A stretch of 31,799 nucleotides of DNA, taken from positions 1 to 31,799 of the IMG/VR virus record IMGVR_UViG_3300042561_000503; one strand, given 5' to 3'. The translations under genes and the position numbers were made by a program. Source of the stretch: a virus. Of this stretch, positions 21,158 to 27,661 are shown one piece after another (position 1 is the first letter of the stretch; every line of letters begins with the position of its first letter). The notes beneath the pieces were generated by a model. It was not told where the DNA came from and ran no database searches. It was given only the letters and a program-made list of their open reading frames with translations.

Positions 21158-22114
21158 ATGGAAGAGTTGAAAAAAGAATTGTCGGCGCTCTACAGCATCA
21201 AAGACTGGGCGCTGCACTACGAGGTTAACCGGACCCGCGAGATGAAGCTGATGCAATGGCTACCGCTGCCGATCAAGCTGGACGGCGAAGGGTACGCGGC
21301 GCTCATGGATCACGAGAACGGCGCGGCTCACTTTGGCGTGTTCGTGGCTGTGCTCGAAGTGGCGGCGCGATGCCCTCAAAGGGGGGTACTCGCTGGGGCA
21401 TCCGGGCCGTACACTGAAAAATCAATCGCCCGTTTGATACGTATCCCTGAATCTACAGTGATCGAAGCGTTGCTACGCCTTGCATCTGATGATATCGGGT
21501 GGATCACTTTCACTGGTGAACGGAATCAACAGGATACGCGCAAGGGTGCGGAAAAGGTGCGGGATTCATGCGGCGAAGGTGCGGTGAAGGTGCGGGCAGA
21601 CTGCGGGATGCATGCGCTACATAATAGGACATTACATAACAAGATAGAACAAAAGACTATTGATCAATCGGCTATCGCCGATCGATCGACACATGATTCT
21701 CGCTTTCAGGCTTTCTGGGCCCTGTACCCGAAACGCGTAGGGCGCGGCAAGTGCGAGAGCTGGGCGAAGACTAACGCGAAAACAGCGGCGGCATGGGAGC
21801 CGATCATGGCCGGGTTGCAGCGGGCGCTTGATGCGGGGCTGGCAAGGAAGGGCGACTTTATCCCGTATCCGGCAACGTGGCTGAATCAGAAGCGCTGGCT
21901 TGATGAACTTGGGGCGGTGGCGGCCCTCAATGGCCGCTCCTCGCTCCCAGAGTCGCGCTGCAAGTTGTGCCACGATACCGGGGTGGTATTTCTTCCCGGA
22001 GCGACATCAGGCGCGGATTTAGACAAATGCGCGCGGGCCTGTAGTTGTGAAATGGGCCACATCGAGGCAGAACATGGCCTAAAACGCATCGATAGCGGGA
22101 CGGTGGCGGAATGA
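21158..22114 (+). CDS. Phage replication initiator (lambda O-like organisation)
   Basis: 318 aa. The N-terminal about 120 residues resemble a winged-helix DNA-binding region (YTEKSIARLIRIPESTVIEALLRLASDDIGWI). Residues 129-150 are two 11-residue repeats (KGAEKVRDSCG, EGAVKVRADCG) produced by DNA iterons. A linker follows. Residues about 183-255 contain FWALYPKRVGRGK and YPATWLNQKRWLDE, a C-terminal module common in phage replication organisers. A final Cys cluster (CKLCHDTG, CARACSC) may bind zinc. AGAGGAGAG precedes the ATG. It should bind the internal origin and recruit the host helicase; no phage helicase or polymerase is present. Confidence 0.82.
   Translation: MEELKKELSALYSIKDWALHYEVNRTREMKLMQWLPLPIKLDGEGYAALMDHENGAAHFGVFVAVLEVAARCPQRGVLAGASGPYTEKSIARLIRIPESTVIEALLRLASDDIGWITFTGERNQQDTRKGAEKVRDSCGEGAVKVRADCGMHALHNRTLHNKIEQKTIDQSAIADRSTHDSRFQAFWALYPKRVGRGKCESWAKTNAKTAAAWEPIMAGLQRALDAGLARKGDFIPYPATWLNQKRWLDELGAVAALNGRSSLPESRCKLCHDTGVVFLPGATSGADLDKCARACSCEMGHIEAEHGLKRIDSGTVAE
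21545..21617 (+). repeat. Seven iterons at exact 11-bp spacing
   Basis: Units begin at 21545, 21556, 21567, 21578, 21589, 21600 and 21611. Four read GGTGCGG, two keep TGCGG, and the last keeps TGCG. The unit is 11 bp, about one DNA turn, so bound initiator would line one face. The period is not a multiple of three, so the repeat is imposed on DNA rather than on single codons. Confidence 0.85.
21545..21682 (+). other. Probable replication origin inside the initiator gene
   Basis: The iterons are followed directly by a strongly AT-rich stretch (21621-21660, 75% A+T by hand count) suited to strand opening, then a perfect inverted repeat ATCGGC/GCCGAT at 21667-21682. Initiator binding sites plus an unwinding element inside the initiator gene is the lambda ori plan. 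Confidence 0.78.
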
Positions 22115-22317
22115 CGCTGACCGAAGCAGACCGCGACGCCTACGAGGAACGAATGGCGATTTGCACCATCGAGGGCGTGAGCGAGCAGCGCGCCGCTGAA
22201 ATCGCAATGGAGCAGGTCCGGCCAAAGCCACCGGAGCAACTGGACTTCATGGCGGTCATGGCGCGGACGCTGGGCCGGGTGAAGACGATTGATGGAAGAC
22301 CGAAGCGCCGACGTTAG
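22111..22317 (+). CDS. Early hypothetical protein after the initiator
   Basis: 68 aa, joined to the initiator by ATGA. It is charged and helical (EADRDAYEERMAICTIEGVS), with a basic C-terminus RVKTIDGRPKRRR. In lambda-like order a helicase loader would sit here, but the protein is far too small and has no P-loop. Function unknown. Confidence 0.6.
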   Translation: MTLTEADRDAYEERMAICTIEGVSEQRAAEIAMEQVRPKPPEQLDFMAVMARTLGRVKTIDGRPKRRR

Positions 22318-22471
22318 CGACATCGCACGGTGTTGGCTGGAGTTGGAGCGCATTGCCAACGAAACAGACCCCGGCGAGGGCTGGGGGCTATGCGTCGGCT
22401 GGTGCGATTGGCAGAGTGAACTACTGGAGATCAGGAGAGAGATGAATGCAACAAGAGAGATTGATGTTTGA
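22292..22471 (+). CDS. Small Trp/Cys-containing protein
   Basis: 59 aa from the ATG at 22292. It overlaps the previous gene by 26 nt and the next by 26 nt in other frames. It reads as an acidic helical protein with CWLELERIANETDPGEGWGL and CVGWCDWQSELLEIR. Three Cys and four Trp are notable for its size. The overlaps make it less certain than its neighbours. Confidence 0.5.
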   Translation: MEDRSADVSDIARCWLELERIANETDPGEGWGLCVGWCDWQSELLEIRREMNATREIDV

Positions 22472-23621
22472 TGATTCCGGCGATCCCGTGAGTGAGGCCG
22501 AAAAAGCGTTCTCCTCACTGGCCAACCTTGAAGAGGCGGCAAAAATTGAGGCTATAAACCGGATCAAGATTGCCCTTCGAAAGTATTCGCCGTTTGGCGC
22601 TGAGCCTGTTGATTGCGTTATCTGGGTTAAGTCTGATTTGGTTGAGGCCAACGACTACAACCCCAACAGCGTTGCGCCTCCAGAAATGAAGCTCTTGGAG
22701 CGCTCGATTGAAGCTGATGGCTACACTCAGCCAATCGTGGCTTGGCCCCGCGAAGACAAGTTTGAAGTGATCGATGGGTTTCACCGAAACCGGATCGGCA
22801 AAGAATCTGCTGTAGTCCGCAAGCGGACTCTTGGGTATCTTCCCGTCACAGTCATTCGGCAGGATCGCGAGGAGCTTGGAGACCGCATGGCGTCAACCAT
22901 TCGCCACAACCGGGCGCGCGGAAAGCACAAGGTTGAATCCATGTCCGATATTGTGATTGAGTTGAAGCGCCGCAATTGGACGGATGAACGCATCGCGCGT
23001 GATCTCGGCATGGATCAAGACGAAATTCTCCGGTTGTGCCAGATTACCGGGCTGGCTGAGATGTTTAGCGACCGCGAGTTCTCCGCATCATGGGACGTGG
23101 AAGGCAACATTACGGAGGACGATTTCAAAGGGATCACCGACGATGTGAGCGAGTATGGCGAGGATGCAAAAGAATTCCGCACCGTCAACACAAGCGACGA
23201 AGAGCGAATTTTCCACACGTACGAAAAGTGGGAATGCTTCAAGGCTGGCTTTTACGCCACCACATTGAACGGAATGACCAAGGAAGAGGCAGAGCGAAAG
23301 TATGCTGACTTTTTGGCCGACGATCAAGTGTTTGGCGCGGCCTTGGAGCGCGTCACCAGCCAATGGAAGAATTCGTGTGAGCATTACCTCACCAATAAGG
23401 CCATGAATCGTATAGCGTGGCTGGGGCAGGCGTCTGTATGCTTGGCTCTCGGAATTCCATCATCGTTTCGCGGTGGGTTCAATTTGCTGCCGCCAGACAA
23501 GCAGGAAGCAGCCAATGCGCTCGCGCTGCGGTATCTCAATCGCTGGCTTGTTGCCAATGGCCTGAAGGAAGTGACGCTGGAAGAAGCATACTCCGGCGAC
23601 CGTCAATCGGTGATCTACTAA
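22446..23621 (+). CDS. IbrB-like ParB/Srx-fold protein
   Basis: 391 aa. Residues about 55-160 are a ParB/sulfiredoxin-like domain: ANDYNPNSVAPPEMKLLERS, IEADGYTQPIV, then the nucleotide-site motif EVIDGFHRNRIG at about 107-118 and STIRHNRARGKH. A helix-turn-helix-like region follows (about 165-205). The last 180 residues are a specific extension that ends in AYSGDRQSVIY. This layout and the coupled PAPS-reductase-like gene match the IbrB/IbrA pair, known in E. coli for regulating eib genes. Its biochemical role is not settled; ParB-fold relatives bind CTP or ATP. AGGAGAG precedes the start, and the stop overlaps the next start (TAATG). Confidence 0.8.
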   Translation: MQQERLMFDDSGDPVSEAEKAFSSLANLEEAAKIEAINRIKIALRKYSPFGAEPVDCVIWVKSDLVEANDYNPNSVAPPEMKLLERSIEADGYTQPIVAWPREDKFEVIDGFHRNRIGKESAVVRKRTLGYLPVTVIRQDREELGDRMASTIRHNRARGKHKVESMSDIVIELKRRNWTDERIARDLGMDQDEILRLCQITGLAEMFSDREFSASWDVEGNITEDDFKGITDDVSEYGEDAKEFRTVNTSDEERIFHTYEKWECFKAGFYATTLNGMTKEEAERKYADFLADDQVFGAALERVTSQWKNSCEHYLTNKAMNRIAWLGQASVCLALGIPSSFRGGFNLLPPDKQEAANALALRYLNRWLVANGLKEVTLEEAYSGDRQSVIY

Positions 23622-24832
23622 TGGCGATCAAATGCTTTCGAGATGTCAACGTGCTGGAAGCTGCACGCAAGCGGATATCGATTACGTTCGACACAGTAGA
23701 GCGCGTGTTCGTGGCGTTCTCTGGCGGCAAGGATTCATCAGTCATGCTTCACCTCGTCATGGATGAGGCGATCAAGCGCAATCAGCGCGTGGCCGTCATG
23801 TACATCGATTTTGAGGCGCAATATGCGGAGACCGTTGCGCACGTCGAAGAAATGTTCGAGATGTACAAGGACCACATCGACCCGCATTGGGTTTGCGTTC
23901 CGATGCTGCTACGCAACGCAGTCACGAACTACGAGCCACGCTGGTGCTGCTGGGATGAAACAAAGCGGCATCTATGGATTCGGGAGAAGCCTAAGGTCCA
24001 CAAGAGCATTGACGATTACCCGTTTGCCCTGCCAGAAATGGAGTTTGAGGAGTTCGTGGTCTTGTTTGCCAAGTGGTACGGAAAGGGGAAGCGAACGGCT
24101 GGATTCATCGGGATACGCGCTCAAGAATCGCTTCACCGATATTGCGCGGTGGCCACTTGGGAGAAAAAAGACCTGATGCTAGACGGCCATCGGTGGACCA
24201 CGAAGATCACCGATCAGGCGTACAACATCTACCCTATTTATGATTGGCTCACCACCGACATCTGGACCTATCACGCCAAGTACCCTTGGAAGCCACACAA
24301 CGCGATCTACGACAAAATGCAGATGGCCGGGGTTCCTCTGTCTCAGCAACGCCTTTGTCAACCATTTGGAGATGACCAACGCCGGGGGCTATGGCTCTAT
24401 CACATTCTTGAGCCTCAGACGTGGTTCAAGCTGGTGGTCCGGGTGAACGGAGCAAACTCAGGCGCTCTCTACGTCGAAGAGAACGGCAATATCAGCGGGT
24501 ACAACAAGATCACGAAGCCAGCGAACCACACATGGAAGAGCTTCTGCAATCTGCTACTCCAGACGATGCCGAAAAAGACGAGAGAGCATTACGTCTACCG
24601 CTTTAAGAAGTTCATCCATGGCTGGCATGATCGCGGGTACACTTCCATCCCCGAAGAGGCCCCGCCAGAACTTGAGGCAAAGTGCTGGGCACCTTCATGG
24701 CGTCGGATGTGCAAGGTGCTTCTTCGAAACGATTACTGGTGCAAGGGACTTGGCCAGACTCAACCAAAATCAGACGCTTACGGGCGATACAAAGCCATCA
24801 TGAAGGAGAAGAAAGCAGATGGACAAAGCTAA
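23621..24832 (+). CDS. IbrA-like PAPS-reductase / PP-loop protein (DUF3440)
   Basis: 403 aa from ATG 23621. FSGGKDSSVML has the PP-loop SGGKDS at about 34-39, which activates a substrate through ATP pyrophosphate chemistry. A Cys/Trp-rich strip (YEPRWCCWDETKRHLW) and IGIRAQESLHRY follow, as in PAPS-reductase relatives. The C-terminal half (NIYPIYDWLTTDIW, PLSQQRLCQPFGDDQRRGLW) is the DUF3440 region of IbrA. Such enzymes resemble DndC of phosphorothioation systems, but DndC partners are absent. With the ParB-like protein it may modify nucleic acid, nucleotides or sulfur compounds, or regulate transcription. It is larger than classical CysH. Confidence 0.85.
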   Translation: MAIKCFRDVNVLEAARKRISITFDTVERVFVAFSGGKDSSVMLHLVMDEAIKRNQRVAVMYIDFEAQYAETVAHVEEMFEMYKDHIDPHWVCVPMLLRNAVTNYEPRWCCWDETKRHLWIREKPKVHKSIDDYPFALPEMEFEEFVVLFAKWYGKGKRTAGFIGIRAQESLHRYCAVATWEKKDLMLDGHRWTTKITDQAYNIYPIYDWLTTDIWTYHAKYPWKPHNAIYDKMQMAGVPLSQQRLCQPFGDDQRRGLWLYHILEPQTWFKLVVRVNGANSGALYVEENGNISGYNKITKPANHTWKSFCNLLLQTMPKKTREHYVYRFKKFIHGWHDRGYTSIPEEAPPELEAKCWAPSWRRMCKVLLRNDYWCKGLGQTQPKSDAYGRYKAIMKEKKADGQS

Positions 24833-24968
24833 ACAGGCGGCTGAAGATTTGATAGCGCGGGCTACGCTTCATTTGCGCCACGGGAAGATCAAGGATGCCG
24901 TCACTTGTCTGGACATGGCCCAAGCGATCCTGTACAAAATGGCGAAGGCTGACGAGGTGCCCTCATGA
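24819..24968 (+). CDS. Very small helical protein after the IbrA-like gene
   Basis: 49 aa. AGGAG lies about 9 nt upstream of the ATG, which is inside the end of the previous gene. It is almost entirely helical (KQAAEDLIARATLHLRHGKI, then DAVTCLDMAQAILYKMAK), like a pair of amphipathic helices. The stop overlaps the next start (ATGA). It may be a partner or inhibitor of a neighbour. No family is recognised. Confidence 0.6.
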   Translation: MDKAKQAAEDLIARATLHLRHGKIKDAVTCLDMAQAILYKMAKADEVPS

Positions 24969-25636
24969 CGCATCCAGACGCGATAGGCGGCAGCTACCCG
25001 GAGCGGCTGGCTGTACACCGTGCCACGGGGCAACCAAAGGCCGTGCGTGCGGCGCAGGCGTGGCACAAAGCTCACAAAAAAAAGAAGTGCCAGTGCGGAA
25101 CGTGCAAGATATGCCAGCAGCGGGCGCGGCGGATTGAGCAGAAAGCCAAGGACGAAGCGCGGATCGCCGGAGTAGTGGCGGCTGATCCAGCTACGCCAAA
25201 GGTCAAGCTATCGACCTCGCCTGAAATTGCCTTTCTTGATAGGCTGCTGGCCAGCAAGTGGAAGGGCGTGCCGTCTGCGCTGCTGCCGCCGTGCGTTGTA
25301 GCGGCTCTGCAAGCGTGGCAGGAGCCACCAGAGCCCAGCACGGCGATTACTGACGCTGTGAAGCTGTGGGAGCGCATCAACATACCAGACCCGGTTGCCG
25401 ATTGGGCTGATGATTGGCTGAAGGCCGACTATGCGCGGAGATTGGCCAACGCTGAGCGCGATATGGGCGCAAAGCGTCAGCGGCTTGCGGCGGCGATTGA
25501 GAAGTGGATGGAGGCGTGGGGAATACGTGCAAGCTGCCATCATGCAATGCAACGTATTCAGGCCGACCCCGCTTATCAGGCGAGCGAAGATGGAATACAT
25601 CTATCGATGGCATGCCAACCACTTGCACCGCAATAA
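24965..25636 (+). CDS. Early protein with a CQCGTCKIC motif
   Basis: 223 aa. After a short N-terminal region, KKKKCQCGTCKICQQRARRI (about 38-57) gives four Cys in a tight pattern that could hold zinc, inside a very basic stretch suited to nucleic-acid contact. The middle is ordinary globular sequence (LDRLLASKWKGVPSALLPP). Residues about 155-190 are helical and charged. The last 86 codons are antisense to the minus-strand gene at 25377-25724, and the final 35 residues look less protein-like, so the true end is uncertain. Function unknown. Confidence 0.65.
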   Translation: MTHPDAIGGSYPERLAVHRATGQPKAVRAAQAWHKAHKKKKCQCGTCKICQQRARRIEQKAKDEARIAGVVAADPATPKVKLSTSPEIAFLDRLLASKWKGVPSALLPPCVVAALQAWQEPPEPSTAITDAVKLWERINIPDPVADWADDWLKADYARRLANAERDMGAKRQRLAAAIEKWMEAWGIRASCHHAMQRIQADPAYQASEDGIHLSMACQPLAPQ

Positions 25637-25724
25637 ACATGAAATCGCTTTCGATGTTCACCTTCACCAACTCATCGATGCGGCGCTTCAGCCGCACCTC
25701 GGTACAACCTTTCCCAATCTTCAT
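25377..25724 (-). CDS. Hypothetical last gene of the right-arm operon, antisense to its neighbour
   Basis: 115 aa. A strong GAGGAGAG sits just upstream of the ATG, which overlaps the stop of the DUF551-like frame (ATGA). Residues 1-55 look genuine (RLKRRIDELVKVNIESDFMF, VQVVGMPSIDVFHLRS). From about residue 70 the sequence is Pro/Ser/Gln-rich and is antisense to the 223-aa plus-strand gene. Either the two operons really overlap by 260 nt or one frame is longer than the real protein. No family recognised. Confidence 0.55.
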   Translation of the reverse strand: MKIGKGCTEVRLKRRIDELVKVNIESDFMFIAVQVVGMPSIDVFHLRSPDKRGRPEYVALHDGSLHVFPTPPSTSQSPPQAADALRPYRAQRWPISAHSRPSANHQPNRQPGLVC

Positions 25725-26052
25725 AATCTCTCCTCGATAGGCGGCGCTGGCATCTCCATGAAGTGGGTAATCTCGGCAGTGATGCGGTCCCCAAATTCAT
25801 CAATCCAGCATTCTTGGCTCAATGACCAGCGGCCCTTCTTCCAGTACCCGCCATAATCAAGCAGCAGAAGCCACGCGCGGCCCGCTGGCGCTTGCTCAAT
25901 CGGGGAGCGTCTGAGGCGGAAAAGGACCGGACCATCTCCAAAAACTTGACGGGGTCAATGTGCCCAGTGCAGTAAATGCAAACTGTTTCCACGTCCCAAT
26001 CATTGAATCCAAAAGGAATCTCACGCAGCCCAATTCTACCTTTAGCGCTCAT
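25721..26052 (-). pseudogene. DUF551-like gene split by a -1 frameshift
   Basis: The zero frame begins at 26052 (MSAKGRIGLREIPFGFNDWD, then CIYCTGHIDPVKFLEM) and would end at 25819 with an unconvincing Arg-rich tail. A second frame, -1 relative to it and without ATG, GTG or TTG start, continues in protein-like fashion: RLRRSPIEQAPAGRAWLLLL, WSLSQECWIDEFGDRITAEI, THFMEMPAPP. The last piece is the H(W/F)MxMPxPP ending of DUF551 phage proteins. The switch must fall between 25954 and 25822, most simply near the runs of T at about 25940-25944 or 25921-25924; joined there, the product is about 110 aa. The -1 frame is coupled to the next gene by ATGA, so it seems functional. A programmed shift, a recent mutation or a sequence error are all possible. 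Confidence 0.65.
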
Positions 26053-26069
26053 CTCGCGGCGCGCCTCAT
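26049..26069 (-). CDS. Six-codon minicistron bridging two genes
   Basis: ATG at 26067-26069 overlaps the stop of the 150-aa gene (ATGA), encodes MRRAAR, and ends in a stop that overlaps the ATG of the DUF551-like gene (ATGA again). It gives a translational relay across a junction with no good ribosome-binding site. Most of it lies in the 19-bp repeat. Confidence 0.4.
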   Translation of the reverse strand: MRRAAR

Positions 26070-26072
26070 AGT
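26054..26072 (-). repeat. 19-bp repeat, copy B
   Basis: Minus-strand sequence identical to 20745-20763. In copy A the bases start the nuclease gene; here they give a six-codon reading frame. This may mark an old recombination or duplication junction. Confidence 0.8.
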
Positions 26073-26518
26073 GCTACCTTCTCAATCTGGTCCTTGGCGT
26101 TCAACGTGTCGGCGATGAGCCGCTCTAGTAGCGGTTCCATGCCAAGCTGAACCGAGATATTCTTGGCCCGCTGAAGCGCGGCATTTACCGCTTTGAACTC
26201 CGACAGGATAGCTTGTCGCGCCATGTCTTTAGAATTTCCGACGCTGAGAATCGACATGTACCCTTCAGCGGTCCGAGGGTCGCGAATATACAACGGGACG
26301 CGCGCCGTGATTGTGTCTTCGGTGACCACCACTGACAGACTCCGGATGATGGTCCGCGCCTGCTCGATCCAATGCCGATACGCGGCTTTCTTCAGGTCCC
26401 ACTCGAACAATCCGTGAAGCGGTGACGTGGGCCGCTTCGCCTCTTTCACCACAAGCTCAGGCGTTAATTCGCCTTTGCTTTCCATCTCTGCCAAACGGGA
26501 TCGCGCTTCTTGCGTCAT
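26066..26518 (-). CDS. Conserved phage protein, unknown function
   Basis: 150 aa from ATG 26516-26518, which overlaps the stop of the previous gene (ATGA); an upstream start at 26575 would run inside that gene. It carries LTPELVVKEAKRPTSPLHGL, then FEWDLKKAAYRHWIEQARTI, a pattern (SPLH, FEWD, AA-R-QAR) I recall from uncharacterised proteins of many temperate phages near recombination genes. The rest is a mixed helix/strand domain with two long helices at the end. It may work with the 263-aa neighbour. No enzymatic motif is visible. Confidence 0.75.
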   Translation of the reverse strand: MTQEARSRLAEMESKGELTPELVVKEAKRPTSPLHGLFEWDLKKAAYRHWIEQARTIIRSLSVVVTEDTITARVPLYIRDPRTAEGYMSILSVGNSKDMARQAILSEFKAVNAALQRAKNISVQLGMEPLLERLIADTLNAKDQIEKVAL

Positions 26519-27306
26519 GCGGCCCTCTTGCGAATCTGATCTTGACGCCCGGACTGCTTCACTGATGCCTGCCACCAGTCAAACAGCTCCGCCGATTCGT
26601 CATCGTAGAATCCCGGATTGGCCATCGCTGCCGCTTGTGCTTCATAGCTGCCAGTGGCCACGATGCTTTGAAACGCTTGGTCGGCCTTGTCGCAAACCAA
26701 AAAGCTGCCGTAGTTCAGCGCGCCTTTTTCTTGTCGGCCGTCGCCGATGCCCATCTTGATACCAGCATGGGCCGCAAGGTTGGCCAGTGTTTGCGGGTTC
26801 ATCTGCTGCGATTCAAACTCCACCACGAACGTTAGGCACCAGTTGGGCACAATCGCCCGCGTGCGGATGTCTGGCGTGCGGGCCATGTCACTGGACCGTA
26901 CGCCCATCATCGACAGTTGCGGAATTCCGTAAACCGGGATTCGGTCGCCCACCACCCAGATAAGCGTACCAACCTTTGCCTTGGTTACCGTTGTGTTGGC
27001 GATGCGCGTACACACATCGGTCATAGCCGCCTTCAATGCCGTTGACGGCATGGCCAGCAGCGTCGCCGGTTTCTGATCGCGGGCCGTCATCCGATACACC
27101 GAATCTTCAAATTCGGCCATTGGGTCATGCTTGACTGTCGATTCGCGCTCCGCTTTCGTCTTCTTGCGAGGATATAGCAATTCCCGCTTAGCTTTAGCCG
27201 ACATCGCGTTGAACAGCAATGGAGTCCTGCCAATGATAGACAGTTCGACACTGCCCGTCTTGATCTCTTCGATTTCAATAACCACGTTTGACTCTAGTTT
27301 CTTCAT
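26515..27306 (-). CDS. Unknown phage protein of the recombination region
   Basis: 263 aa from ATG 27304-27306, with GAGGAAGAGG directly upstream; a longer start at 27339 adds only basic residues. It opens with a strand and GRTPLLFNAMSAKAKRELL, a G-x-x-P-L-L-x-N/H start seen in many uncharacterised phage proteins. It continues with a conserved-looking LLAMPSTALKAAMTDVC and ends in a glycine-poor helical tail. The strand-rich character and small G-loop (GIGDGRQEKGALNYG) recall RAMP-like RNA-binding folds, but this is only an impression. It lies next to ssb and erf and may join DNA recombination or annealing. Confidence 0.7.
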   Translation of the reverse strand: MKKLESNVVIEIEEIKTGSVELSIIGRTPLLFNAMSAKAKRELLYPRKKTKAERESTVKHDPMAEFEDSVYRMTARDQKPATLLAMPSTALKAAMTDVCTRIANTTVTKAKVGTLIWVVGDRIPVYGIPQLSMMGVRSSDMARTPDIRTRAIVPNWCLTFVVEFESQQMNPQTLANLAAHAGIKMGIGDGRQEKGALNYGSFLVCDKADQAFQSIVATGSYEAQAAAMANPGFYDDESAELFDWWQASVKQSGRQDQIRKRAA

Positions 27307-27661
27307 CCTCTTCCTCTTTCTTGAACCGCCACAACTCACCGCGCCGGTCCCTGCCTATCCCGATATTGCCTCGACTGCCTCGATCCGCCTTTTCACGCCG
27401 AACCGTTCCACTCCTCAACCGCCCGGCCTCGCCAGAACTTACCGCGCCACGCCATGCCACACCGTGACCGCCTGTGCTCACCTCGCGGTGCCCTTCCACT
27501 TCCGGCCACACCTAGACCGCCACTCCATGCCTTTCACTGCCAATCCAGTCCGCAGTGCGCCGCACCTTGACCGCCGTGTCATTCTTTGCGCTCCGTCCGC
27601 CGGGGCCACCCGGAGCGCGCTTAGTGGATCATCGGGCACTTCAAACCCGCCCCGGCAAAGC
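27307..27661 (-). other. Repeat-rich, strand-biased non-coding gap
   Basis: No credible gene is found. The minus strand is very G-rich and the plus strand C-rich. A run of GG every 5 nt occurs on the minus strand opposite 27441-27463, and three 15-bp direct repeats lie at 27458-27575. Candidates are a second origin, a recombination or packaging-related site, or a structured RNA. Confidence 0.55.
27458..27575 (+). repeat. Three 15-bp direct repeats, CRCACCKNGACCGCC
   Basis: Copies on the plus strand are CACACCGTGACCGCC (27458-27472), CACACCTAGACCGCC (27507-27521) and CGCACCTTGACCGCC (27561-27575), spaced 49 and 54 bp. Ten of the fifteen positions plus one purine position agree in all three. 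Confidence 0.7.

Noticed and set aside
25679-25696. TGCGGC/GCCGCA hairpin as a terminator between the converging operons
   Set aside because: The stem is only 6 bp, no T-run follows on either strand, and it lies within a coding region.
25504-25740. Plus-strand 78-codon frame across the operon junction
   Set aside because: It is the antisense of the start of the minus-strand gene at 25724 and has no ribosome-binding site.
25940-25944. Run of five T as a canonical slippery site for the DUF551-like gene
   Set aside because: The zero-frame context is G TTT TTG, which does not satisfy X XXY YYZ, so a programmed shift here is not supported beyond the two-frame pattern itself.
27458-27575. CRISPR-like repeats
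   Set aside because: Only three imperfect 15-bp copies with unequal spacers and no cas genes; not an array.
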